From Rhodopseudomonas pseudopalustris (lineage in GTDB: Bacteria > Pseudomonadota > Alphaproteobacteria > Rhizobiales > Xanthobacteraceae), in contig NZ_FODT01000006.1 in the NCBI RefSeq assembly GCF_900110435.1, forward strand, positions 62,001 through 126,000: 64,000 nucleotides of DNA, in the 5' to 3' direction. The position numbers were made by a program, and so were the translations under genes. Shown here piece by piece: positions 35,531 to 43,814 of this stretch. Numbering within the stretch: the first letter of the stretch is position 1; each line of letters opens with the position of its first letter. The notes beneath the pieces are model-generated. The model had not been told where the DNA came from, ran no database searches, and was given only the letters and a program-made list of their open reading frames with translations.

Positions 35531-36856
35531 TTGTCTGGCTTCGATGTCGATAGTTTCCTCCGGTATCGCAACCATTGCGCCGGGAGAGCTTCCATCATCG
35601 ATCCCATCATTCTCAATCTGGCTGTCGCCCTCGGGATCGGTCTGTTGATCGGCACGGAGCGGGAGCGTCGCAAAGGCGTTGGGCCGTCACGCTCGCCAGC
35701 CGGAATTCGGACGTTTGCCGTTGCTTCGATTGTCGGCGCGATCAGCTTCATCGTCGGCGGCGTCATGCTGTTTGCCATTGCGACCGCGGGTGTCGTGCTT
35801 TTGGTGACGGCCGCCTATTGGCGTGTGCACGAGGACGATCCTGGACTGACAACGGAATTCGCCTTGATTGCGACCGTCCTGCTTGGCGGGCTGTCGATGC
35901 AGAAGCCGGAACTTGCCGGCGGCATTGCGGTCGTCATGGCGATCTTGCTGACAGCAAAATCATGGCTGCATCGGTTCGTCCGGACCTGGCTCACCGAAGA
36001 CGAGCTCGAGGATGCCCTGGTTTTTGCCGCAGCTTCGCTTGTTGTCCTGCCGCTTGTGCCGGACCGTGCGATGGGGCCTTACGGTGCGCTCAACCCGCAC
36101 GCCATCTGGGTCATCGTCGTCCTCGTCATGGCGATCAGCGCTGCCGGCTATCTCGCAGTCCGCCTGCTCGGGTCGCGTTTCGGATTGCCGATAGCAGGCC
36201 TGGCATCCGGCTTCATTTCGAGCACGGCGACGATCGGCGCCATGGGAGCGCGGGCCGCCAAGTCCAGAGAGGCTCTCCCGGCCGCTGTTGCAGGCGCGGT
36301 GTTGTCGACAATCGCGACGATTGTTCAGATGACTTTGGTTCTGGCCGCGACCAGCATGGCCACGCTGCAATCACTGGCCGCCCCGTTGCTCTGCGCAGGC
36401 CTCGCCGCCATCGGCTACGGCAGCGCATTCACGATCCTCGCCTTGCGGCAACAGGTGGACGAAGTCCCCCAACAAGGCCGCGCCTTCAGCATCTCGACCG
36501 CGCTGATGTTCGCCTCCATCCTGGCCTGCATCCTGGTCGCCTCCGCAGCGCTTCAGGATATGTTCGGCGAACAAGGCACCTTCGTCGCAGCAGCTCTCGC
36601 GGGCTTCGTGGATACGCATTCCGCGGCGATTTCGATCGCCACATTGGTGTCGTCGGGGAAAATCACGCCGGATGATGCGATCCTTCCGATTTTGGCGGGG
36701 CTTTCGACCAACACGATCAGCAAGATGATCTTTGCCGCGATCAGCGGCGGGTCGGCATTCGCCATTCGAGTGATCCCGGGACTGATCGTCGTCGCACTGG
36801 CGGCATGGGCAGGCACCCACCTCAGCGTCAGCCTGTTGGAGTTTTTCCGGTTCTGA
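35531..36856 (+). CDS. MgtC/SapB N-terminal plus DUF4010 membrane protein
   Basis: Up to 441 residues with at least ten membrane helices. The N-terminal part has LAVALGIGLLIGTERERR and SPAGIRTFAVASIVGA, typical of MgtC/SapB-like domains; the C-terminal DUF4010 half has GFISSTATIGAMGARA, AALAGFVDTHSAAISIATL and NTISKMIFA. Probably a transporter or membrane regulator; substrate unknown. No ATG is available near the expected N-terminus. TTG 35531 is the first start, but a GGGAGAG site (35582-35588) lies just before two ATC codons (35594, 35597) exactly where homologs usually begin. Confidence 0.82.
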   Translation: MSGFDVDSFLRYRNHCAGRASIIDPIILNLAVALGIGLLIGTERERRKGVGPSRSPAGIRTFAVASIVGAISFIVGGVMLFAIATAGVVLLVTAAYWRVHEDDPGLTTEFALIATVLLGGLSMQKPELAGGIAVVMAILLTAKSWLHRFVRTWLTEDELEDALVFAAASLVVLPLVPDRAMGPYGALNPHAIWVIVVLVMAISAAGYLAVRLLGSRFGLPIAGLASGFISSTATIGAMGARAAKSREALPAAVAGAVLSTIATIVQMTLVLAATSMATLQSLAAPLLCAGLAAIGYGSAFTILALRQQVDEVPQQGRAFSISTALMFASILACILVASAALQDMFGEQGTFVAAALAGFVDTHSAAISIATLVSSGKITPDDAILPILAGLSTNTISKMIFAAISGGSAFAIRVIPGLIVVALAAWAGTHLSVSLLEFFRF

Positions 36857-37016
36857 GAGAATCCGAACCGGAGCTCGCCCACCGACTGCTCTGCAGACGC
36901 GCTCGTCGATTGCGTAACTGCATCTTTCGCATCGAACGGTCTGGTCCAAATGACGAAGAGCGGACCGCCCGAAGGGAAGCCCGCTCTTGCGAAGTTACTC
37001 TCGAGGAGGTCTGCGA

Positions 37017-37475
37017 TTAATCGGAGCGGCGATCACGCGACCGTTGAAACAGCGCCTCTCCGAAACGCCGCTTCTGTTGATCGTCGAGAGACGCGTAGAG
37101 CGGCTGGGCCGCATCGGCGAGCCTCTTCAGATCGTTGCCACGTTCGATCCGGTCGTCGCCATCCTTGCGCATCTGCTCGATCAGATCGACGCTGCCCGCC
37201 TGGTTGGCGCGTGCATTCCGCCAGGATTGGCGGTTCTCGCCCTGCTTCGTCCAGACGTTGACCAGTTCGGCCTGGACACCCGACCAGTTCTTGTCCTGGT
37301 CCGGCGTGAGCCTGAGGTCCGCCTTGAGCTGGGCGACACGGGCGGCCGCCTGGTCGGTGAGCTGGCTCGCGGTCAATTCCACACGGTCGGATCGATCTCG
37401 CGCCATTGCGGGCCCGATTGTCACCGACCCGATCAGCACAGCTGCGGTCGCTAGGGATGTGATGGTTGTTCGCAT
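37017..37475 (-). CDS. LTXXQ-motif (Spy/CpxP-like) periplasmic protein
   Basis: 152 residues. It has a signal peptide (TITSLATAAVLIGSVTIGPAMA) followed by a helical, Arg/Asp/Gln-rich mature part with LRLTPDQDKNW and SLDDQQKRRF, both versions of the LTxxQ motif. Spy/CpxP-like proteins are ATP-independent periplasmic chaperones or envelope-stress sensors. ATG 37475 follows AAGGACT. The genes on either side do not form an operon with it. Confidence 0.83.
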   Translation of the reverse strand: MRTTITSLATAAVLIGSVTIGPAMARDRSDRVELTASQLTDQAAARVAQLKADLRLTPDQDKNWSGVQAELVNVWTKQGENRQSWRNARANQAGSVDLIEQMRKDGDDRIERGNDLKRLADAAQPLYASLDDQQKRRFGEALFQRSRDRRSD

Positions 37476-38358
37476 GGTGCAGTCCTTTTTCAGTTGAGTT
37501 TGCGCGCGCGGTGAGCCGCCAGTTCTCCGGAAACACTGTCCTCGAGGCCTCCGGGTCAGAGCTTTCCGAGCCCACCGGAGTGTGAAGGGATGAACAATGA
37601 GCAGACGAGTCGGTCCGAACGAACGAGGCGCGGAAACGTGACCGTCAACACGGGTCATCATTGGCGACGACGAGATCTGCTCAACGGATCCGAGCGATCT
37701 GTGCCAATGACGCTTCTGGAACTCGATGGTTCCCTCCTGACAGAATGAATTGGTGAGCGGTCAATACCAACGCCCCTGCCCCGTGACCTTCTCTCGTGGT
37801 CGTCATCCTGAGAGCCTGCCCCGGACTTGATCCGGGGTGCGAGCGCAGCGAGCCTCGAAGGATGCGGGCGACAGACACCGTGGCTCATCCTTCGAGGTCC
37901 GGTGTGCCGCGCAAGAGCGCGGCGTACCGGACAATGAGGATGGCGCTGAGGAGCGTCGAGAGTTAGTGCTTTTGGTATCATACCCGCAAGGCTGCGTTTG
38001 ATACGTCGTTGATCGCGACGATCGGGAATGCAGCCCGCCAGACTCTCGGCAATGCCGAGGCGACAAACGACAAGGCGCGCCGACGTTGCCGCCGACGCGC
38101 CCCTCGTAAACTCGCTGGTTCCCAGGCGCCGGGGCGCCCTGGCCGAGCCGACCTATTCAGGCCTGATCAGCGGGCGTCCCCAGCGAGGTGACAGCGTTTC
38201 GAGTGAGACACTGGATCACCTCCTTTCTCGGTTTCAGGAAACAAGAGAATAGGAATGATTCTCCAGTTTGAAAAGACCCCGCAACGCTCATTCGCGGATA
38301 TCGCGCGGAACGGTCACGGCGTCCGTCCGTTGTCTCTGATCATCAGGGAGAAGCAACC
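37476..38358. other. 883-bp intergenic region with repeats
   Basis: Between the LTXXQ gene and the PRC-barrel gene. It contains family D copy 2 (37764-37978), an 18-base match to the 3' end of 16S rRNA (38211-38228) inside an inverted repeat, and a CAGGGAGAAGC ribosome site just before 38359. Open frames at 38009-38252 lack any family features and are not accepted as genes. Confidence 0.55.
37764..37978 (+). repeat. Family D repeat, copy 2, complete with terminal inverted repeats
   Basis: A 215-bp element with terminal inverted repeats ATACCAA (37764-37770) and TTGGTAT (37972-37978). It has internal blocks GTCATCCTGAGAGCCTGCC, ACTTGATCCGGGGT and GCTCATCCTTCGAGG. No coding frame of note. Size and termini suggest a MITE-like or structured intergenic element; two partial relatives are at 34639 and 40409. 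Confidence 0.7.
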
Positions 38359-38712
38359 ATGACCCCGGCAACAAGCGAGACCGTCAGCCTGATCGGCAGC
38401 GACAAGGTTCAGGGAACCGCGGTGTACGGCGCCGACGGCGAGAAGATCGGCAACATTGAGCGCGTCATGATCGAAAAGGTCAGTGGCAAAGTGTCCTACG
38501 CGGTGCTCAGCTTCGGCGGCTTTCTCGGGATCGGCGACGATCACTATCCGCTGCCCTGGCCGTCGCTGAAGTACAATGTCGACCTCGGCGGTTACCAGAC
38601 GATGATCACCACCGACCAGCTCGAGCGCGCGCCGAAATATGGCCGCGACGATGAATATGACTGGCGGGGCGCCCGCAAGGTCGACGATTATTACGGCGTC
38701 GCGCTGAGCTGA
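38359..38712 (+). CDS. PRC-barrel domain protein
   Basis: 117 residues. It has a PRC-barrel core: VSLIGSDKVQGTAVYGADGEKIGNIE and KVSYAVLSFGGFLGIGDDHYPLPW are split here by residues of the same domain. The C-terminal tail is charged and Tyr-rich (YGRDDEYDWRGARK). Such small stand-alone PRC-barrel proteins are often stress induced; role not known. ATG 38359 is 6-7 bases after GGGAG. Confidence 0.88.
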   Translation: MTPATSETVSLIGSDKVQGTAVYGADGEKIGNIERVMIEKVSGKVSYAVLSFGGFLGIGDDHYPLPWPSLKYNVDLGGYQTMITTDQLERAPKYGRDDEYDWRGARKVDDYYGVALS

Positions 38713-39101
38713 CGACGCCGCGGCGGGTTAGGCATCCGAACGGACCTGAAGCTGTCTTTATGCAGCCGCGGGCGGGGATCGTGCAGTTTGCTCCGACCCG
38801 CCCGCATCCTCGTACAGCGCCCGATGCGATCAGATAACGTTCGACGCCGGACGGGTTCGCTCGATACTGCCCCTCTGTCGCAGCAGGCACACTCCGAATG
38901 TTCGAATTCAATGCTCGAATAATGTACTAATACAACCAAACAATGCACTGATCATCGCCCGAATCGCCGTTCGGGCGGCGACAATGACCGATAACCTCGG
39001 GTTTCCACGAATCCCTTTACAATAACTTAGTTCACCTCCCGTCACATTGCCGCAACTACGCATTCACCGCGATCAGTTCGCGGAAGTTGCCGGGGGCGGA
39101 T
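38713..39101. other. Intergenic region upstream of the VWA gene
   Basis: 389 bp with a distinctly AT-rich stretch (38885-38945, with GTTCGAATTC and TAATGTACTAATACAACC). This is followed by another at 39013-39030 and GGGGGCGGA just before ATG 39102. Probably the promoter region of the next gene. No gene or RNA recognised. Confidence 0.45.
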
Positions 39102-40409
39102 ATGGGACAACTGCCTGATCTCATCGAGGGACGCGGCTCCCTGGGTCGCTTCGCAAGCGACCGCTCGGGCAATATCGCGGTCATCTTCGCCATCGCCTTG
39201 CTGCCGATCCTCGGCTTCATCGGCGCGGCGGTGGACTACACCAATGCGAGCCGCGTCCGCGCCAAGCTGGAATCGGCGCAGGATGCGGCTGTGCTGCTCG
39301 CCGTCAGCAATTCGGCGATCAACAAGACCGTGGCGGACGCCCAGGCCGACGCCGTCCAGTTCTTCAACGCCACCCTCGACGGCTATGGCTTGAGCGCGAC
39401 GATCGATCTCAGCGTCTCCGAAAACGACGGCAAACGCAGCGCCGTCTCGAGCTTCTCCTCCTCGGTCAAGACCCATTTTCTCGACATGATCGGCTACCCG
39501 ACGCTGGCGATCGGCAACCGATCGACCTCGACCGTGTCCCTGCCTGTCTATGTCGACTTCTATCTGCTGCTCGACAACTCGCCGTCGATGGGGGTCGCCG
39601 CGACCACATCCGACATCGCCAAGATGGTCGCCAACACTTCGGACCAGTGCGCCTTCGCCTGTCACGATCTGTCGACCTCCAACAACTACTACAACCTCGC
39701 CAAGAAGCTCGGCGTCACGATGCGGATCGACGTCGTCCGGCAGGCGGTGCAGCGGCTCACCACGACCGCGACGGCGATGAGCGCGGTGACAAACCAGTTC
39801 CGGATGGGGGTCTACACTTTCGGCAGCTCCTGCACGGCGATCGGGTTGACGACGGTCGCGAACCTGTCGTCCAGCATGTCGAGCGTGCAGACCTCGGTCG
39901 GCACGATCGATCTGATGACCATTCCGTATCAGGGCTACAACAACGACCAATGCACCGATTTCGACGGCTCGCTGACGGCGATCAATTCGGCGATCCCGTC
40001 GCCGGGCTCGGGGACCTCGACGCAGCCGCAGAAATGGCTGTTCTTCGTCTCCGACGGCGTCGCCGACGCCAACTATCCCTCGACCTGCACCAAGCCCACG
40101 GTGAGCGGCGGCCGCTGCCAGGAGCCGCTGACGGTCGCGCAATGCACCGCGATCAAGAGCCGCGGCATCCAGATCGCGGTGCTCTACACCACCTATCTCG
40201 CGCTGCCGACCAACTCGTGGTACAATACCTACATCGCGCCGTTCAATCCGGGACCCTACGGCCCGTCGACCAACAGCCAGATCGCCGCCAACATGCAGAG
40301 CTGCGCGTCGCCGGGCTTCTATTTCGAAGTCAGTCCGACCCAGGGCATCGCCGAGGCGATGGACGCGCTGTTCAAGAAGGCGGTCGCGAAGGCACGGCTG
40401 AGCAGCTGA
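39102..40409 (+). CDS. TadE/TadG-like protein with von Willebrand A domain
   Basis: 435 residues. The N-terminal membrane segment (NIAVIFAIALLPILGFIGAAVDY) is the TadE/TadG-type class. The central VWA domain has a MIDAS motif DNSPSMG at about residue 157 and a later FFVSDGVAD block. Several Cys in NQCTDFD, CTKPTV and GGRCQEP may form disulphides. Such proteins belong to tight-adherence pilus systems, but no other tad gene lies in the window. ATG 39102 follows GGGGGCGGA; TTG 39087 is an alternative. The stop codon abuts a family D repeat. Confidence 0.85.
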   Translation: MGQLPDLIEGRGSLGRFASDRSGNIAVIFAIALLPILGFIGAAVDYTNASRVRAKLESAQDAAVLLAVSNSAINKTVADAQADAVQFFNATLDGYGLSATIDLSVSENDGKRSAVSSFSSSVKTHFLDMIGYPTLAIGNRSTSTVSLPVYVDFYLLLDNSPSMGVAATTSDIAKMVANTSDQCAFACHDLSTSNNYYNLAKKLGVTMRIDVVRQAVQRLTTTATAMSAVTNQFRMGVYTFGSSCTAIGLTTVANLSSSMSSVQTSVGTIDLMTIPYQGYNNDQCTDFDGSLTAINSAIPSPGSGTSTQPQKWLFFVSDGVADANYPSTCTKPTVSGGRCQEPLTVAQCTAIKSRGIQIAVLYTTYLALPTNSWYNTYIAPFNPGPYGPSTNSQIAANMQSCASPGFYFEVSPTQGIAEAMDALFKKAVAKARLSS

Positions 40410-40494
40410 TACCAATCGCCTTGCACCGCGACCTGTCACGGCCGTCCTTCTGAGAGCCTGCCCCGCACTTGATCCGGGGTCCGAGCGCAGCAGC
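40409..40494 (+). repeat. Family D repeat, copy 3 (truncated)
   Basis: Begins ATACCAAT at the stop codon of the VWA gene and continues with CTGAGAGCCTGCCCCGCACTTGATCCGGGGT. It breaks off at about 40494, where the family E repeat starts. Likely interrupted by that element. Confidence 0.65.
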
Positions 40495-40500
40495 GCGCAG

Positions 40501-40594
40501 CGTAGGGCGGATTAGCGAAGCGTAATCCGCCGTTGCGCCGAGACAAGCCCTGCGGTTGTTCGGCGGGTTACGCCTTCGGCTAACCCGCCCTACG
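40501..40594. repeat. Family E palindromic repeat, copy 1
   Basis: CGTAGGGCGGATTAGCG at the left and GGCTAACCCGCCCTACG at the right pair over the ends. Inner palindromes AGCGTAATCCGCC and GGCGGGTTACGCC lie between. This type of repeat is widespread in many bacteria. It precedes the small gene at 40631-40873. Confidence 0.8.
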
Positions 40595-40630
40595 TGCTAC
40601 GTGCTACTTCATCCGACAGTTGGACGATCG

Positions 40631-40873
40631 TCAGCTCAACAACGTCCGCGTCCTGTGTTCGGAATCATAGAGTTCGATCTGGAGCATCGGGTATTTCGCC
40701 TTCAACTCGCGCCCCGCCGCTTCGGCAGCATCGACCGTATCGAACTCCGACTTGAAGTGTCCATCCACCACGGTGACGAAACCTTTTGTGGGTGGTCGAT
40801 CGGCCCGAAAGGTCTTTTTCGGGGGAAGCTCCTCGGGGATTGTCATGGTTTTCTTCATTGGGGGACCTTTCAT
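40631..40873 (-). CDS. Small hypothetical protein (80 aa)
   Basis: Not recognised. 80 residues, Lys/Pro-rich at the N-terminus (PEELPPKKTFRADRPPTKGF) and followed by a compact alpha/beta part (VTVVDGHFKSEFDTVDAAEAAGRELKAKY cut here for length). A second ATG at 40858 is also possible. It is surrounded by family E repeats, one on each side. Weak GTGAGA precedes ATG 40873. Confidence 0.55.
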   Translation of the reverse strand: MKGPPMKKTMTIPEELPPKKTFRADRPPTKGFVTVVDGHFKSEFDTVDAAEAAGRELKAKYPMLQIELYDSEHRTRTLLS

Positions 40874-40890
40874 GAAATCTCACGTTAGCA

Positions 40891-40977
40891 CGTCAGGCGG
40901 GTTAGCGCGACGCGCGTAACCCGCCGATAGCCCCCCCCGGCGGATGACCGTGCTTCGCACCTGATCCGCCCGACGTG
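40891..40977. repeat. Family E-like palindromic repeat, copy 2
   Basis: CGTCAGGCGGGTTAGCG, GCGCGTAACCCGCC, then GGCGGATGACCGTGC and CTGATCCGCCCGACG. It is a diverged relative of the 40501-40594 element and lies on the other side of the 80-residue gene, in the gap before the truncated GH13 gene. Confidence 0.7.
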
Positions 40978-41117
40978 CTGCGTGCTCCCGAAGCATTCAG
41001 CACGCATAAGGTCGGCAAAGGCGCATGACGCCGTGCGCCGGCGCACACTCATCAATTGCGGATCGGATCTTGCGTCGGCACGGTGGGCAGGCTTCGCTGC
41101 GACCAACCGGCCCGGCT

Positions 41118-42227
41118 TCAGACCACCGGCTCCGGCGCGCGGCCGACGATCACGCCCTCATCGCCGCGCAGATCGAGCGTGGCGCCGATGCGTTCGCCGG
41201 CGCGGTCCATGAATGTCGAGAGCAGCACCTCGCCGTCGAGGCCGAATGCGTCGGAGCCGACCGACACCGGATCGGCGCCGAGATTGAGCGCCACCAGCAC
41301 CGACTGCCCCTGATCATGCCGGCGATACAGCAATAGATCGCCTTCCGCGGCGAGCGGCTGGTAATCGCCTTGCGCCAGTTGCGGCAGCCGGCGGCGCAGC
41401 CGCAGCAGCGCGCGATACAAATTGAGGATCGACTGCGCGTCGGCGCGCAGATTGGCGACGTTGTCCTGCGTCGCGTCCGGCGCCAGCGGCAGCCACGGCC
41501 TGGCGTCGGAGAAACCGGCATTGGCCGAGGCGTCCCACTGCATCGGCGTACGACAGCCGTCGCGGCCGACGCCGATGCCGGGGACGTTCTTCTCGAACGG
41601 GTCCCGCACGTCCTGCGGCGCGATCGCCACCTGAGTCATGCCGAGTTCGTCGCCATAATACAGCGTCGGCGTGCCGCGCAGCGTCAGCAGCAGCATCGCC
41701 GCGACCCGCGCCTGCGCCTCGCCGACCCGGCTCGCGACCCGCGGCCGGTCGTGATTGCCGAGCACCCAGTTCGGCCACGCGCCCTCCGGCAGCGCGGCCT
41801 CGTAGCGCGCGATCAGCGCCGCGATGGCGCGGGCGCGCCATGGCGTCGACAGCAGCGCGAAGTTGAACGGCAACTGCGCGCCTTGCAACCTGCCCTGCGT
41901 GTCCGCGCCGTAATACGCGACCAGCCGCTCGATCGGCAGATAGATCTCGCCGATCAACAGGCGCTGGTCGAATTCGTCGAGCACCGCGCGCATCTCGGCG
42001 ACGATCTCCAGCGTCTCCGGCCGGTCCACGGAGTAGACCGGCAGCAGCGCGGCGTGCGGCGGCATGTCGGGCGAAAACTCCGGATTGGGCGGGTTGTCGC
42101 GGAACATCTCGTCCTTGATCAGATGCCAGATCACGTCGACGCGGAAACCGTCGACGCCCTTGCGCAGCCAGAACCGCATCGCGTCGTAGATCGCGGCGCG
42201 CACCTGCGGGTTGCGCCAATTCAGGTC
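41118..42227 (-). pseudogene. GH13 alpha-glucosidase, N-terminal third missing
   Basis: About 369 codons matching the C-terminal two thirds of GH13 alpha-glucosidases (about 530 residues when complete). The match begins at DLNWRNPQVRAAI and includes the nucleophile Asp in GFRVDVIWHL, the acid/base Glu in LIGEIYLP, the transition-state Asp in VLGNHDRPR, LLLTLRGTPTLYYGDELGM and the C-terminal beta domain. The region carrying the first conserved block (usually DxxxNH) is absent. On its 5' side the sequence switches to paoA (ATG 42234, opposite strand) without a start codon for this gene. The remaining frame has no internal stop, so truncation is recent. Not expected to give an active enzyme. Confidence 0.82.
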
Positions 42228-42233
42228 GCCCCG

Positions 42234-42782
42234 ATGGCGCCGGTGACGGCGCGCTTGACCATCAACGGCAAGCCACAGACGCTGCAGATCGATGTCCGGA
42301 CCACCGTGCTGGATGCGCTGCGCGAGCATGTCGGGCTCACCGGAACCAAGAAGGGCTGCGACCATGGCCAGTGCGGGGCGTGCACGGTGATGATCGGCGG
42401 CCGGCGCGTGGTGTCGTGCCTGACGCTGGCGCTGTCGGCGCAGGGCCAGGAAATCCTCACCATCGAGGGGCTGTCGCATGGCGACCAGCTGCATCCGATG
42501 CAGCAGGCGTTCATCGATCACGACGCGTTCCAGTGCGGCTACTGCACGCCCGGCCAGATCATCTCGGCGGTCGGCTGCGTCCAGGAAGGCCACGCCGGCA
42601 CCGACGAGGATATCCGCGAATATATGAGCGGCAATCTGTGCCGCTGCGCCGCCTATCCGAACATCGTCGCCGCGATCAAGCAGGCGGCGCCCGAGATGGC
42701 GCAAGACATGCCTGCCAAACAAGACTTGCCCGCCAGACAAGATTCGCCTGCCAGACAAGATTCGCCCGCGCAGAAAGGCTGA
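42234..42782 (+). CDS. paoA: (2Fe-2S) subunit of a molybdenum aldehyde oxidoreductase (PaoA-like)
   Basis: 182 residues. The N-terminal plant-type ferredoxin has CDHGQCGACTV and a later RVVSCLTLAL Cys; the helical domain has the second cluster ligands CGYCTPGQII and GNLCRCAAYPNI. It is the electron-transfer subunit of a three-part enzyme with the two following genes. The Tat signal found in E. coli PaoA is missing, and only 6 bp separate its ATG from the broken GH13 gene, so its promoter and perhaps an N-terminal extension may have been lost. The C-terminal tail is a 6-residue tandem repeat (42702-42773). Confidence 0.88.
   Translation: MAPVTARLTINGKPQTLQIDVRTTVLDALREHVGLTGTKKGCDHGQCGACTVMIGGRRVVSCLTLALSAQGQEILTIEGLSHGDQLHPMQQAFIDHDAFQCGYCTPGQIISAVGCVQEGHAGTDEDIREYMSGNLCRCAAYPNIVAAIKQAAPEMAQDMPAKQDLPARQDSPARQDSPAQKG
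42702..42773 (+). repeat. Four tandem 18-bp units in paoA
   Basis: Four adjacent units of CAAGA(T/C)-type sequence, 18 bp each (42702, 42720, 42738, 42756). They are translated as the repeated hexapeptide QD(M/L/S)PA(K/R/Q) at the extreme C-terminus of PaoA. The last two units are nearly identical. Confidence 0.85.
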
Positions 42783-42786
42783 TCCG

Positions 42787-43812
42787 ATGCGACCGTTCTC
42801 CTATCAGCGCGTCGCCGATCCCTCGGCCATCGCGAAGCACCTCGCCGACTCCCCGGCCGATCAAACCGAAACGACGCCGCTCAACGACGGCTCGGTGCAG
42901 TTCCTGGCGGGCGGCACCACGCTGATCGACCTGATGAAGCTCGATGTGATGCGGCCCGCGACGGTGATCGACATCAACGCGCTGGCGCCGCAATGGGCGA
43001 GAATTGCCGCGAGCAGCGACGGGCTCAAGCTCGGCGCGCTGGCGAAGATGTCGGACGTCGCCGTGCATGGCGCGGTGCTGCGCGACTATCCGGTGATCGC
43101 CGATACGCTGAAGCTCGCCGCCAGCGCGCAGCTGCGCAACATGGCGACGCTCGGCGGCAATGTCCTGCAGCGGACCCGCTGCAGCTATTTCCGCGACGTC
43201 TCCTACGCGGATTGCAACAAGCGCAATCCGGGCTCCGGCTGCGCCGCGATGGACGGCGTCAACCGGCTTCACGCCGTGCTCGGCGCCAGCGATCAGTGCA
43301 TCGCCACCTATCCGGGCGATTTCGCCCAGGCGCTGATCGCGCTCGAGGCCAGCGTCGACATCGCCGGCCGCGCCGGCGAGCGGACCATCCCGTTCGCCGA
43401 ACTGCACAAGACGCCGGGGTCGACGCCGCAGATCGAAACGACGCTGGCGGAAGGCGACCTGATCACCGGCTTCAAGATCCCGGGCCGCTGGCCGCGCTCG
43501 GTGTATCTGAAGGCGCGCGACCGGCAGTCCTACGAGTTCGCGCTCGCTTCCGCCGCGGTGGCGCTCGATATCGCCGACGGCACCGTCCGCGACGCGCGGA
43601 TCGCGCTCGGCGGCGTCGCCACCGCGCCGTGGCGCGCCAAGGAGGCCGAGGCGCTGCTGAGGGGACGGCGGTTCGACGAACAACTGGCGCAGCAAGCCGG
43701 CGAAGCGGCGCTGAGCGGCGCGCAAGGCCGCGCGCATAACAGCTTCAAAATCGCATTGGGTCAGCGGGTGGTCGCCCGCGCGCTGGTGCAGGCCGCGAAA
43801 ATGGAGATCTGA
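42787..43812 (+). CDS. paoB: FAD-binding subunit of the molybdenum aldehyde oxidoreductase (PaoB-like)
   Basis: 341 residues of the xanthine-dehydrogenase FAD-subunit family. FAD contacts are visible in FLAGGTTLIDLMK and ATLGGNVLQRTRC. A Cys-rich insert (RTRCSYFRD, ADCNKRNPGSGC, SDQCIATYPGD) matches the extra [4Fe-4S] site known in E. coli PaoB. The ATG lies 4 bp after the paoA stop and the next gene starts 2 bp after this stop, so the three are one operon. Confidence 0.92.
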   Translation: MRPFSYQRVADPSAIAKHLADSPADQTETTPLNDGSVQFLAGGTTLIDLMKLDVMRPATVIDINALAPQWARIAASSDGLKLGALAKMSDVAVHGAVLRDYPVIADTLKLAASAQLRNMATLGGNVLQRTRCSYFRDVSYADCNKRNPGSGCAAMDGVNRLHAVLGASDQCIATYPGDFAQALIALEASVDIAGRAGERTIPFAELHKTPGSTPQIETTLAEGDLITGFKIPGRWPRSVYLKARDRQSYEFALASAAVALDIADGTVRDARIALGGVATAPWRAKEAEALLRGRRFDEQLAQQAGEAALSGAQGRAHNSFKIALGQRVVARALVQAAKMEI

Positions 43813-43814
43813 CA

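Noticed and set aside
38009..38252. Two overlapping short frames before the PRC-barrel gene
   Set aside because: Arg/Pro-rich, no ribosome site, overlap the 16S-like segment.
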